The position numbers and the translations under genes were made by a program. Positions 42,189 to 51,910 of a stretch of DNA of 64,000 bases are shown here, piece after piece. Position 1 is the stretch's first letter. Each line of letters opens with the position of its first letter. The notes under the pieces are model-generated. The model worked only from the letters and a program-made list of their open reading frames with translations, had not been told where the DNA came from and ran no database searches. Source of the stretch: JBARDN01 sp963755705 (lineage in GTDB: Bacteria; Desulfobacterota; Binatia; Binatales; Binataceae); assembly GCA_963755705.1 (NCBI GenBank), contig CAVWKW010000001.1, positions 1,612,001-1,676,000 of the forward strand, read 5' to 3'.

Positions 42189-44669
42189 TTATTGCGAGAG
42201 GTTCGTCGGCGACGGTGCTGTGTCTTCATCGTCGTCGGCGGCGATCGGCGTCTTGCTCTCCGCTTCATTCAGGAAGGCTGGATTCACCGACGGAGGCCGT
42301 GGCTTGAAAAACGCCTCCGGATCCGTCAGCACCAGCGCATGCCGCAGCACCTCGTCCATGTGCTCGACCTGGATGAGCTGGATCCCCTTGAGTATCGCCG
42401 GCGCGATCTCGCTGATGTCCTTGCCGTTTTCCTTGGGCATCAGGATCGTCTTGATTCCGCCGCGATGCGCCGCCAGCACCTTTTCCTTTAGTCCTCCGAT
42501 CGGCAGCACGCGCCCGCGCAGCGTGATCTCGCCCGTCATCGCAAGGTCGTTACGCACCGGCGTGCGCGTGAGCGCAGACACCAGCGCGGTCGCCAGCGTG
42601 ATTCCGGCCGACGGTCCGTCCTTCGGAATTCCACCCTCGGGAACGTGAATATGGATGTCGATCTTGTGGTAGAAGCTGGTATCGAGCCCCAGCATGTCCG
42701 AGCGCGAGCGCACGTACGACAACGCCGCCTGCGCCGATTCCTGCATCACGTCGCCGAGTTGGCCGGTGATTGTAAGCTTGCCGCGTCCAGGAACGATCGT
42801 CACCTCGACGCTCAGCAGCTCTCCGCCAAGCTCGGTCACCGCGAGTCCGGTTGTGACTCCCACCTGCGGCTCGGTCTCCGCGATTCCGTAACGGAATTTC
42901 GCGGGTCCCAGGTACTTCGCGAGGCTCGAGGCGGAAACCTTGACGTGCGCGTTGCGGTCCGTCTTGACCACTTCGACCGCGACTTTGCGGCATACCGACG
43001 CGACCTCGCGCTCGAGGTTGCGCACTCCCGCCTCACGCGTGTAGTGGCGGATGATTCCGAACAGCGCCTTGTCGGTGAACTCGATATTTTCAGGCTTGAG
43101 GCCGTTGGCCTCCATCTGCTTGGTGACCAGATACTTCTTTGCGATTTGCGCCTTTTCGGTTTCGGTGTAGCCGGGAATCCGGATCACCTCCATCCGGTCC
43201 TGGAGCGGGCGCGGGATACGATCGAGCGTGTTCGCCGTGGTCACGAACATCACTTTGGAAAGATCGTAATCGCAATCGAGGTAGTGATCGTTGAAGGTAA
43301 AGTTCTGCTCCGGATCGAGCACTTCGAGCAGCGCCGACGACGGATCGCCGCGGAAATCGGTTGACATTTTGTCAACCTCGTCCAGCAGCATCACCGGGTT
43401 CGACGATCCGGCCTTGCGGATCGATTGGATCACCTTCCCGGGCAGGGCGCCGATGTAGGTGCGGCGATGCCCGCGGACTTCGGCCTCGTCACGCACTCCT
43501 CCCAACGACACGCGCACGAACTTTCTGCCGGTCGCGCGCGCCAGAGACTTGCCGAGCGATGTCTTGCCGACTCCCGGAGGTCCGACCAGGCACAAGATAG
43601 GTCCCTTCATCTGGCCAACCAGCGTTTCGACCGCGAGATATTCGAGTATCCGCTGCTTGACCTTATCGAGCCCGTAATGATCCTCTTCGAGGATACGCTC
43701 GGCTTCCTTGATATCGAGCTTGTCCTCGGTGTACTCGAACCACGGCAGCGCCAGAAACCAGTCGAGGTAGTTGCGCACGACCGTGGCCTCGGCCGACATC
43801 GGCGACATCATCTTGAGCTTCTTGATTTCGCGCTCGCACTTTTCGCGCGCCTCGGTCGGCATCTTCTTCTGGCGCAGCTTTTCTTCGAGTTCCTGGATCT
43901 CGTTCTTGAATTCGTCTTTCTCGCCGAGCTCTTTCTGGATCGCGCGCATCTGCTCGTTTAAGTAATACTCCTTCTGGGTCTTCTCCATCTGCTTCTTGAC
44001 CCGGGAGCGGATCCGCTTTTCGACCTCGAGAATTTCCAGCTCGGAACGCATGTAGCCGAGAATCTTTTCCAGCCGCTCCGCAGGATTAGTCGATTCGAGC
44101 AGCGCCTGCTTGTCTTCGAGCTTGATTCCAAGGTGTTCGACAATCTTGTCGGATAGAAATCCGGGATCATCGACCGCCGAAATCGAAGCCACCATCTCCG
44201 GCGGAATTTTCTTGTTGAGCCTCGCGTAGTTGTCGAAAGTCGACACGACTGAGCGCATCAGCGCCTCGACTTCGGGCGAGGGCTCGTACGCCTCTTCGAT
44301 TTCCTCGGCCTCGACCTGGTAGAACTCCTCGTCGGGAAGATAACGCAGGATTCGCGCGCGCTTCTTGCCTTCGAGCAGCACCTTGACCGTCCCGTCGGGC
44401 AGGCGCAGGAGCTGCACCACGATCGCGAGCGTGCCGATATTGTACAGGTCCTGCGGCGACGGCTCGGCGATCTTGGCGTCTTTCTGCGACACCAGCAAAA
44501 TCGGTTTCTTCTGCTGCTCGGCGGCTTCGAGCGCTTTGATGGATTTTTGGCGGCCCGCGAAAATCGGGTACACCGCGTGGGGGAATACGATCAATTCGCG
44601 CAGCGGGAACAGCGGAACCACGTTCCCGGGTGCGTCGCGATTATCTTTTTTGTCGTTACGAAACAGCAT
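42189..44669 (-). CDS. lon: ATP-dependent protease Lon
   Basis: 826 residues. N-terminal LON substrate-binding domain (VPLFPLRELIVFPHAVYPIFAGR), a coiled-coil linker, AAA+ module with Walker A GPPGVGKTSLG and Walker B VMLLDEVDK, and a C-terminal serine-lysine protease domain with catalytic Ser near residue 687 in KDGPSAG and Lys near 730 in GGLKEKV. Degrades misfolded and regulatory proteins in the cytoplasm. It is the last large gene of the leftward tig-clpP-clpX-lon group. An acidic Asp/Glu-rich tail is present. Confidence 0.97.
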   Translation of the reverse strand: MLFRNDKKDNRDAPGNVVPLFPLRELIVFPHAVYPIFAGRQKSIKALEAAEQQKKPILLVSQKDAKIAEPSPQDLYNIGTLAIVVQLLRLPDGTVKVLLEGKKRARILRYLPDEEFYQVEAEEIEEAYEPSPEVEALMRSVVSTFDNYARLNKKIPPEMVASISAVDDPGFLSDKIVEHLGIKLEDKQALLESTNPAERLEKILGYMRSELEILEVEKRIRSRVKKQMEKTQKEYYLNEQMRAIQKELGEKDEFKNEIQELEEKLRQKKMPTEAREKCEREIKKLKMMSPMSAEATVVRNYLDWFLALPWFEYTEDKLDIKEAERILEEDHYGLDKVKQRILEYLAVETLVGQMKGPILCLVGPPGVGKTSLGKSLARATGRKFVRVSLGGVRDEAEVRGHRRTYIGALPGKVIQSIRKAGSSNPVMLLDEVDKMSTDFRGDPSSALLEVLDPEQNFTFNDHYLDCDYDLSKVMFVTTANTLDRIPRPLQDRMEVIRIPGYTETEKAQIAKKYLVTKQMEANGLKPENIEFTDKALFGIIRHYTREAGVRNLEREVASVCRKVAVEVVKTDRNAHVKVSASSLAKYLGPAKFRYGIAETEPQVGVTTGLAVTELGGELLSVEVTIVPGRGKLTITGQLGDVMQESAQAALSYVRSRSDMLGLDTSFYHKIDIHIHVPEGGIPKDGPSAGITLATALVSALTRTPVRNDLAMTGEITLRGRVLPIGGLKEKVLAAHRGGIKTILMPKENGKDISEIAPAILKGIQLIQVEHMDEVLRHALVLTDPEAFFKPRPPSVNPAFLNEAESKTPIAADDDEDTAPSPTNLSQ

Positions 44670-44695
44670 CTTGTGGATCCCGAGTCTCCCTCGCG

Positions 44696-45946
44696 TCAGG
44701 CGGTTTCAGCGGTCTTCTGGTAGACCAGAAGCGGCTGCTCCTTCTGCGTCACCACTTCCTCTGAGATCAGAACCTCCTTGATATTCGGCTGCGACGGTAT
44801 GTCGTACATCAGGTCCACCATGATTCCTTCCATGATGGCGCGCAGTCCGCGTGCTCCGGATTTGCGCTTGAGCGCCTCTCGCGAGATCGCGCGCAACGCT
44901 CCCTGCGTGAACTTCAGATGCACGTTCTCCATGTCGAACAGCTTCTGGTATTGCCGCACCAGCGCATTCTTGGGTTCGTTCAGGATGCGCACCAGCGCTT
45001 CCTCGTCCAGCTCGCCCAAGGTCGCGATTACCGGCAATCGCCCTACAAATTCTGGAATCAGTCCAAACTTGAGCAGGTCTTCCGGCTGCACTTCGAGCAG
45101 CAATTCCGAGATGGTCTTGGGGTCGCGATGGGTCAGGTCGGCGCGAAAGCCCATCGTCTTGCCCGCGATCCTGCGCCGGATAATATCGTCGAGTCCTACG
45201 AACGCTCCGCCGCAGATGAACAGGATATTGGTCGTATCGACCTGCAGGAACTCCTGCTGCGGATGCTTGCGGCCGCCCTTGGGCGGCACCGACGCCATGG
45301 TCCCTTCGACTATCTTGAGCAGCGCCTGCTGCACGCCTTCGCCGGACACGTCGCGCGTGATCGAGGGGTTGTCGCCCTTGCGCGCGATCTTGTCGATCTC
45401 GTCGATATAGACAATCCCGCGCTGGCATCGCTCGATATCGTAATCAGCGTTCTGCAACAGCGACAGGATGATATTCTCGACGTCCTCGCCGACGTAGCCG
45501 GCTTCGGTGAGCGAGGTTGCATCGGCGATGGTGAACGGAACCTGAAGGAAGCGCGCCAGCGTCTGCGCCAGCAGCGTTTTGCCCACTCCGGTCGGACCGA
45601 TTAGCAGAATATTGGATTTCTGCAGCTCGACGTCGCCAGTCACCATCTGCGAGTCGATTCGCTTGTAATGGTTATGGACTGCGACCGAGAGAATTTTCTT
45701 GGCGCGTTCCTGACCGATTACGTATTGATCGAGAACGCGTTTGATTTCCGCGGGCTTTGGGACCGCCGAGGATTGGCTGAAAGCCTCTTCGCTGTCGGTC
45801 TCTTCGGCGATTATGTCGTTACAAAGATCGATACATTCGTCGCAAATATAAACCGTCGGTCCGGCGATCAGCTTGCGTACTTCGTCCTGGCTCTTGCCGC
45901 AAAACGAACACACCAGATTGCCCGAACGGTCGTCATGCTTGGCCAT
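44696..45946 (-). CDS. clpX: ATP-dependent Clp protease ATP-binding subunit ClpX
   Basis: 416 residues. N-terminal zinc-binding domain with CSFCGKSQ and CDECIDLC, AAA+ core with Walker A GPTGVGKTLLAQTLA and Walker B GIVYIDEIDKIA, and the ClpP-contacting IGF-like loop region. Unfolds tagged substrates and feeds them to ClpP. It starts 16 bases after clpP. Confidence 0.97.
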   Translation of the reverse strand: MAKHDDRSGNLVCSFCGKSQDEVRKLIAGPTVYICDECIDLCNDIIAEETDSEEAFSQSSAVPKPAEIKRVLDQYVIGQERAKKILSVAVHNHYKRIDSQMVTGDVELQKSNILLIGPTGVGKTLLAQTLARFLQVPFTIADATSLTEAGYVGEDVENIILSLLQNADYDIERCQRGIVYIDEIDKIARKGDNPSITRDVSGEGVQQALLKIVEGTMASVPPKGGRKHPQQEFLQVDTTNILFICGGAFVGLDDIIRRRIAGKTMGFRADLTHRDPKTISELLLEVQPEDLLKFGLIPEFVGRLPVIATLGELDEEALVRILNEPKNALVRQYQKLFDMENVHLKFTQGALRAISREALKRKSGARGLRAIMEGIMVDLMYDIPSQPNIKEVLISEEVVTQKEQPLLVYQKTAETA

Positions 45947-45962
45947 TACTGCCTCCCGCGGT

Positions 45963-46559
45963 TCACTTGGAGGGCCTCCGGCTAACGATTACCTCATCAA
46001 TGACTCCGTATTCAACTGCTTGATCCGGAGACAGGATGAAATCGCGGTCCGTATCCTTCTCGATTTTCTTGACGTTCTGGCCCGTATGGTGCGCCAGGAT
46101 GAGGTTCATTTCTTCGCGTGCGCGGACCATCTCGCGCGCCTGGATATCAATATCCGTGGTCTGGCCCTGCGCGCCGCCATGCGGCTGATGCATCAGGACA
46201 CGCGCATGCGGCAGGGCGTAGCGCCGTCCCTTCTGTCCGGCGGCGAGCAGAATCGCCGCCATGCTGGCGGCCTGACCCAGGCACAGCGTTGACACTCCCG
46301 GCTTGATGAACTGCATCGTGTCGTATATCGCCATCCCGGCGGTCACTTCGCCGCCCGGCGAATTGATATAGAAGCTGATTTCTTTTTCCGGATCTTCGGA
46401 CTCGAGGAACAGGAACTGCGCCGTAATTAAATTGGCGACGTCGCCATTAACCTCGGTGCCGAGAAATACAATCCGATCCTTCAACAGGCGGGAATAGATG
46501 TCGTAGGCGCGTTCACCGCGGCCAGTTTGTTCGACTACGATCGGTACCAGGCTGCTCAT
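45963..46559 (-). CDS. clpP: ATP-dependent Clp protease proteolytic subunit
   Basis: 198 residues. Catalytic Ser in GQAASMAAIL, His in MHQPHGG and Asp in DRDFILSPDQAVEYG are present; MSSLVPIVVEQTGRGERAYDIYSRLLKDRI is the usual N-terminus. It forms the tetradecameric peptidase barrel. It is co-oriented with tig upstream and clpX downstream. Confidence 0.97.
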   Translation of the reverse strand: MSSLVPIVVEQTGRGERAYDIYSRLLKDRIVFLGTEVNGDVANLITAQFLFLESEDPEKEISFYINSPGGEVTAGMAIYDTMQFIKPGVSTLCLGQAASMAAILLAAGQKGRRYALPHARVLMHQPHGGAQGQTTDIDIQAREMVRAREEMNLILAHHTGQNVKKIEKDTDRDFILSPDQAVEYGVIDEVIVSRRPSK

Positions 46560-46685
46560 AAACCCTACCGCGTCGCAGCCGACACTCTCATGAGCTTAAC
46601 AGGCCGCTGACGCCATCAAATTGTATCCACTCCGCAATACTTGGGCAACGTCCAGCGATTTTCAAAAAGCGTTTGTCCACTTGAC

Positions 46686-48020
46686 TCACGCCTTCTCCAC
46701 ACTCGCGGCGTCACTCGCGGCCTCGTTTGGCTCGTTCTCAGCGTGCTCGCGCTGGGCACGCGCCATCACGAGGTCCAATGCCTTTTCGCGGCGCATCGTG
46801 ATCCGCAAGCCCTCGCGGTTGGCTTCCTCGCGATAAAATTCCGCTGCGCGTTCGCGATTACGCCCCGATTGGGTGACGATCAAAGCCACCCGTTCGCCCA
46901 GTTCTTCGTCGCTGACCTCGATATTTTCCTGGTCCGCGATAGCGTTGACCACCAGCGAGGTGCGCGCGCGCTTCTCGGCCCGCTGCTTGAGTTCCTCTGC
47001 CGAAGCCTTGACGCGCTCTTCGACCTGCTCGTGCGGGATACCGCCTGCTTCGAGGGTGTTGTGCAGTTCCTGCTCCATCACCCGCTGCTCGCGAGCGACC
47101 AGCGATTCCGGCAGCTCGACCGGATTGCGCTCGATCACCAGATCGAGCAATCCCTGGCGCGCACGGGAGTCAGCCTCGTCGCGGGCGTGCTTCTCGAGTT
47201 CTTCGCGTACGCGTACGCGAAGTTCCGCGAGATTTTTGCAGTCGCCTTGATCCTTGGCGAATTCGTCATCGAGGTTGGGCAGGATCCGCTCGTAGATTTC
47301 CTTGGCATTGACGCGCCACTCGACGGTCTTTCCCGCTAGCTCTTTTTCCGCGTAGTCCTGGCCGTAGGTCTTGACGCCGCGCGCGGTCTTACCGACCTCG
47401 GCGCCGATCAGGATCTCGTCAATCTGATGGGCGATTGCGGTCTTCGACGCTTGCAGTATCCGCTCCTGGGTCGGAACTCCCGATAGCGCCTTGTCGCCCT
47501 CGAAGCCTTCAATCGTGGCCAGCGCGTAGTCGCCTTCCTGAACCGTGGCGCGGCCTTCGATCTTCTTGAGCGTGGCCTGGCGCTCGCGCAGCGCCTGGAT
47601 CGTGCGGTCGATCTCTTCTTCCTTGACCTCGATCTTGATCTCCGGAATCTTGAGTCCCGCGTAATCCTTTACGGTCAGCTCGGGACGCAGATCAAAGGTA
47701 GCGCTGAACTTGAGCGACTTGGCGAGGTCGGTCTCTTCGGTGACGATCTCCGGCGCGACCACCGGCTTGAGCGAATTTTCCTCGAGCGCTTTTTCGGTGT
47801 ATTCGCGCAGCAGCTTCTGCAGCACTTCGCCGCGAACCTGGTCGCCGAAAAACCGCTCGAGCATCATCCGCGGCGCATGGCCGGGACGAAAGCCCTTGAG
47901 CACCACGCCGCGCTTTAGCTCGTTGTAAGCCGAGTCGAGTTCGCGCTTGATCTCGTCGGGTTCGACTTCGATGGTGAGTTTGCGCCGCAGCGCCGAAGGG
48001 GTATCGATATTTACTTGCAT
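46686..48020 (-). CDS. tig: Trigger factor
   Basis: 444 residues. The ribosome-binding signature is GVVLKGFRPGHAPRMML near residue 45, followed by the FKBP-like prolyl isomerase domain with VQEGDYALATIEGF and a long helical C-terminal arm. Chaperone for nascent chains at the ribosome exit. M(QVNIDT) at 48020 is the correct start by family length; the frame is open to 48071. Short acidic Ala-rich tail. Head of the protein-quality gene group. Confidence 0.95.
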   Translation of the reverse strand: MQVNIDTPSALRRKLTIEVEPDEIKRELDSAYNELKRGVVLKGFRPGHAPRMMLERFFGDQVRGEVLQKLLREYTEKALEENSLKPVVAPEIVTEETDLAKSLKFSATFDLRPELTVKDYAGLKIPEIKIEVKEEEIDRTIQALRERQATLKKIEGRATVQEGDYALATIEGFEGDKALSGVPTQERILQASKTAIAHQIDEILIGAEVGKTARGVKTYGQDYAEKELAGKTVEWRVNAKEIYERILPNLDDEFAKDQGDCKNLAELRVRVREELEKHARDEADSRARQGLLDLVIERNPVELPESLVAREQRVMEQELHNTLEAGGIPHEQVEERVKASAEELKQRAEKRARTSLVVNAIADQENIEVSDEELGERVALIVTQSGRNRERAAEFYREEANREGLRITMRREKALDLVMARAQREHAENEPNEAASDAASVEKA

Positions 48021-48401
48021 GGCGTCTTGAACCTTACAGATAAACACACGCGAGCGCTGCGATTCAACCATGAAGGATCAATTTCACACCGCGCACGCTC
48101 CGGGAGAAATCCCGAACCGCGGGCGCAGTGACACTCCGAAATGACAGAGCTCTTCGAGGCCGGCTGCCACTAACCCGCGCGACCGACTCATCGCGGGTCA
48201 CGTTAAGGGTACTGTCAAAATTACCGACTCTAGCGACATTTTGGTTATGGACATCGTTTCGCAGAAAACCTAAACTGCGCCAGATGCGCTCTGCGGATTG
48301 AACTCGCCGTGATCGTCTATCCAGACCGATGAAGCATTGAATAGAGGACAGCGCGCGCAGGCCGCACCCAAACCCTGAAATTTCGGGAGATCGAACGGAC
48401 G
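48021..48401. other. Divergent promoter region between tig and the pyrophosphatase gene
   Basis: About 380 bases without a convincing gene. A leftward frame 48064-48423 exists but overlaps the pyrophosphatase start and has no protein-like features. The region must carry promoters for both directions; no specific regulator site was recognised. Confidence 0.45.
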
Positions 48402-50681
48402 ATGAGTGAAGCGAATATCGCACTGCCAGCCCTTAGCAATGGGCAGGTACTGATTCTCTGGCTGATTCTGATTTCAGCCTTCATAGGACTGGGTTACGGA
48501 CTGATCCTGGTCCGCACCGTGATGAAAGCGGATCCCGGCCCCAAGTCGATGACCGACGTTGCCGACGCGATCCAGACGGGCGCGATGGCGTATATGCGCC
48601 GGCAAATCTCGACGATGATCTTTTTCGTCGTCGCGATCTTTATCGCCCTGTTCCTGATGTACCACCACGTCTACCACGACCTGTGGCTGTCGCTCGGAAT
48701 CTCGGTTGCCTTTCTGATGGGCGTCAGCGCCTCCTACGGCGCCGGCTACGTCGGGATGGGACTTGCGGTCAAGGGCAACGTCCGCAGCGCGAACGCGGCG
48801 CTCACCTCGTTCAAGGGCTCGATGGAGCTCGCGTTCAAGGCGGGCGGCGTTTCCGGGATGTTCACCGTCGGACTGGGACTGCTTGGCGCCACGATCATCT
48901 TCCTGGTCTATCAGCAGGATGCGATGAAGGTGCTGATTGGCTTCGGCTTCGGCGGATCGCTGGCCGCGCTGTTCATGCGCGTCGGCGGAGGCATCTACAC
49001 CAAGGCGGCAGATGTCGGCGGCGATCTGGTTGGCAAGGTTGAGCAGGATTTGCCCGAAGACGATCCACGCAACGCCGCCACGATCGCGGACAACGTTGGC
49101 GACAACGTCGGCGATTGCGCCGGGATGGCGGCCGATGTGTTCGAGTCCTACGAGGTCACACTGGTCGCCGCGATCATCCTGGCCGCATTCGCGGTCAACG
49201 AGCCTGATTTTCAGGCCGCATACGGCGCCTTCGCCCCGATGTTCGCGATGAAGCTGATTATGTTCGCGTTCATCCTGCGCGGAGTAGGCGTGTTTTCTTC
49301 GATTCTCGGAATCATGGCGGTCAAAGTTCCGACCGGCTCCGCGATGCGCGATCCGATGAAGCCGATCAACCAGGGTTACATGGTTTCCGCGGTCGCCTCG
49401 GTCATCGGATTCTTTGTCGTCAACTATTTCTACATGCAGGATCCGCGCACCGGCGCGACCGACTGGCGTTTCGGATTCTGCGCCACCTTCGGAATCATTC
49501 TCGCGATCGTGACCCTGTGGCTCACGAACTATTTCACCCATCCGGATAAAGGGCCCACCACTGAGACCGCTATCTCGGCACGCACCGGCCCGGCGACGCT
49601 CATCCTGTCCGGACTGGCCGAGGGACTCGAGTCGTCGGTGTGGGCGCTAGTGGTGATCGCAATTACGATCATCGGCCCGATGGTCCTGTTCCACGAGTCG
49701 CTCGCCTTGCAGTTCTACGGAATCGCGCTGACCGGACTGGGACTTCTGACCACTACCGGCTTCATCCTTGCGATGGACACATACGGACCGATTACCGACA
49801 ACGCGCACGGCATCTTCGAGATGGCGGGGATTCATCAGGAAGAGGCGTCGCGCACACTTTCCTGGATGGACGCGATCGGCAACACCACCAAGGCTCTGAC
49901 CAAGGGACTCGCGATCGCGACCGCGGTTATCGCGGCCGTGTCGCTGTTCCGCTCGTTTATCGATGAAGCCCATCTGGGCGCTATCGGCGTGCAGATCAAC
50001 ATGCCGACCGTGTTCGTCGGCCTGATGATCGGTGGCGCGGTTCCGTTCCTGTTCAGCTCGTTCGCGATCAAGGCGGTCAGCCGCGCGGCCTACCAGGTCG
50101 TGTTCGAAGTCCGCCGTCAGTTACGCGAGCATCCGGGAATCATGAAAGGCACCGAACTTCCTGACTACGCCCGATGCGTCGATATCGTGACCGAGACCGC
50201 GCAGAAGGAACTGCTCGGCCCCGGAATCCTGGCGGTCTTCGCTCCGCTGCTGGTCGGCTTCGGACTCGACGCAGGCGCGCTCGGCGGCTTCCTCGGCGGC
50301 ACGATTCTGACCGGCCAGTTGCTGGCGGTCTTCATGTCGAACGCGGGCGCCAACTGGGACAACGCCAAGAAAAAAGTCGAGGACGGCTTCCTGGGCGGCA
50401 AGGGCACCGAGATTCACAAGGCCACCGTCGTTGGCGACACGGTAGGTGACCCCTTCAAGGACACCGCCGGACCCGCGCTGAATCCGATGATCAAGGTGAT
50501 GAACCTGGTCGGTATTCTCGCGGCTCCCTTCTGCACGACTGCGATCAACGACGTAACCCTGACGCGGGTCGTCGTGGTGGTCGTGTCGGTCGTGTTGCTC
50601 GCGGTAGCGGTCGCGTTCTCCAAACGTGGCTCGCTAGCCAGTGAAACGACGGAGGCAGGCACGGCGAAAGTCGCAGCATAA
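48402..50681 (+). CDS. hppA: Membrane-bound proton-translocating pyrophosphatase, K+-independent type
   Basis: 759 residues with about 16 membrane helices. Pyrophosphate-binding motifs are DVGGDLVGKVEQDLPEDDPRN and ADNVGDNVGDCAGMAADVFES, and GDTVGDPFKDTAGPALN near the C-terminus. It hydrolyses pyrophosphate and pumps protons out of the cytoplasm. The GNTTKALTKG motif has Lys where K+-dependent enzymes have Ala, so the K+-independent type is expected. This fits a cell that also has a pyrophosphate-type phosphofructokinase, as both draw on the same pool. A terminator follows. Confidence 0.95.
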   Translation: MSEANIALPALSNGQVLILWLILISAFIGLGYGLILVRTVMKADPGPKSMTDVADAIQTGAMAYMRRQISTMIFFVVAIFIALFLMYHHVYHDLWLSLGISVAFLMGVSASYGAGYVGMGLAVKGNVRSANAALTSFKGSMELAFKAGGVSGMFTVGLGLLGATIIFLVYQQDAMKVLIGFGFGGSLAALFMRVGGGIYTKAADVGGDLVGKVEQDLPEDDPRNAATIADNVGDNVGDCAGMAADVFESYEVTLVAAIILAAFAVNEPDFQAAYGAFAPMFAMKLIMFAFILRGVGVFSSILGIMAVKVPTGSAMRDPMKPINQGYMVSAVASVIGFFVVNYFYMQDPRTGATDWRFGFCATFGIILAIVTLWLTNYFTHPDKGPTTETAISARTGPATLILSGLAEGLESSVWALVVIAITIIGPMVLFHESLALQFYGIALTGLGLLTTTGFILAMDTYGPITDNAHGIFEMAGIHQEEASRTLSWMDAIGNTTKALTKGLAIATAVIAAVSLFRSFIDEAHLGAIGVQINMPTVFVGLMIGGAVPFLFSSFAIKAVSRAAYQVVFEVRRQLREHPGIMKGTELPDYARCVDIVTETAQKELLGPGILAVFAPLLVGFGLDAGALGGFLGGTILTGQLLAVFMSNAGANWDNAKKKVEDGFLGGKGTEIHKATVVGDTVGDPFKDTAGPALNPMIKVMNLVGILAAPFCTTAINDVTLTRVVVVVVSVVLLAVAVAFSKRGSLASETTEAGTAKVAA

Positions 50682-50710
50682 GTCAGCGTATTTCAATAAA
50701 GGATGATCTC

Positions 50711-50740
50711 AAGCGGGCGCCGCACAACCGGCGCCCGCTT
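50711..50740 (+). terminator. Terminator after the pyrophosphatase gene
   Basis: Perfect 12-bp stem AAGCGGGCGCCG (50711-50722) and CGGCGCCCGCTT (50729-50740) with a six-base loop, followed by TCCGTTT. The remaining gap to 50998 shows no gene. Confidence 0.8.
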
Positions 50741-50998
50741 TCCGTTTCCAGCTTTAGCCGCGAGAGCGCGGGATTTTGCCCATCGCGGCCCGATTCCCGA
50801 GCTATTCTCTCAGTCCTGGTTCGCAACTAAAGTGTTCGTGGTGCGTCTCATTAAGCACAGAGTTGCTCTTGAGCAGATACACGAGCAGGCATAAAGGGAA
50901 GCAAGCATTTTAACGCAAAGTATAGGTTCGCTCTTTGCGCAGTCCACGCGGCACGGGAGGATTCGAAAACAGTCGGCGGCTTGCAGGCTATCCTCAAA

Positions 50999-51829
50999 AT
51001 GAAGATGGACGAACGTTCAAAGTCGCGCACTGGACTTTTTCAACTCGGGATTAAACCCCTGAGGTTCGTTTACCGGCACCTTATCCGGCAGTTGATCAAA
51101 TACCCACGCAAGCTTGGGTATGCTCAGACCTTCCACTTAATCCTGGCTCCATGGTTCGGGCGCAGTGAATTTCAGATCGCAGTGCCCGGCCTCGCCCATC
51201 CGCTCTGGATAAGGCCGCGCACCTCCGACGTCCACGCGTTCGATCAAATCTTCATCAACGAAAGTTATCATCTGCCATTCGCCGTCCCCGCCCGCCTGAT
51301 CCTCGATCTGGGCGCCAATGTCGGCTACGCGTCGGTTTACTTCGCCACCCACTACCCTGAAGCACGAATTGTCGCCGTCGAGCCCGAAGCTTCGAATTTC
51401 AGGACCATGGTAAGGAACACCGCGCCATACCCGAACGTGATCGCGATAGAGGCCGCGATCTGGCCTCGGGCCGAGCCGCTCGCAATCGACAAGTCGGGAC
51501 CCGAATGGGGCTTCAGAGTTTCGGCCAACGGCGCCACCGGAATGCCTTCAGTGAATGGAGTAACGATCGATGACATCCTGGCGCGATGGAGCGAAGGCGC
51601 ACCGGTCGATCTCCTGAAAATCGATATCGAAGGCGCGGAGAAAGAGCTTTTCTCCGTTCCCTGCGATTCGTGGCTGGGCCGAACGCGACTAATGGTGATT
51701 GAACTTCACGACTGGATGATACCGGGATGTGAACCGGCTCTGGAACGAGCGACGCGCGGGTATCGGTTTCTCACGATGGTCAAGGGCGAAGATACCATCC
51801 TTGTCCGCAACGACCTGAGCGAGGGATAG
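50999..51829 (+). CDS. FkbM-family SAM-dependent methyltransferase
   Basis: 276 residues. SAM-binding motif LILDLGANVGYASVYFA, acidic residue in IVAVEPEASNF, and the FkbM post-motif VDLLKIDIEGAEKELF are clear. Family members methylate sugar or polyketide hydroxyls. A basic, slightly hydrophobic N-terminal segment (FVYRHLIRQLIKYPRKL) precedes the domain and may touch the membrane. ATG 50999 is favoured over TTG 50981. No sugar-biosynthesis neighbours. Confidence 0.85.
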   Translation: MKMDERSKSRTGLFQLGIKPLRFVYRHLIRQLIKYPRKLGYAQTFHLILAPWFGRSEFQIAVPGLAHPLWIRPRTSDVHAFDQIFINESYHLPFAVPARLILDLGANVGYASVYFATHYPEARIVAVEPEASNFRTMVRNTAPYPNVIAIEAAIWPRAEPLAIDKSGPEWGFRVSANGATGMPSVNGVTIDDILARWSEGAPVDLLKIDIEGAEKELFSVPCDSWLGRTRLMVIELHDWMIPGCEPALERATRGYRFLTMVKGEDTILVRNDLSEG

Positions 51830-51910
51830 CTGTCGCACCTGCTTCGCGCGCCAGCGAGGGCGCCCGTTCCCGCTTTGCCTCGCGCTCTTCGATCGATGTA
51901 GATCGAATCC

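Noticed and set aside
48064..48423. Leftward 119-residue frame between tig and the pyrophosphatase gene
   Set aside because: Overlaps the pyrophosphatase start and a promoter region; residue pattern is not protein-like.
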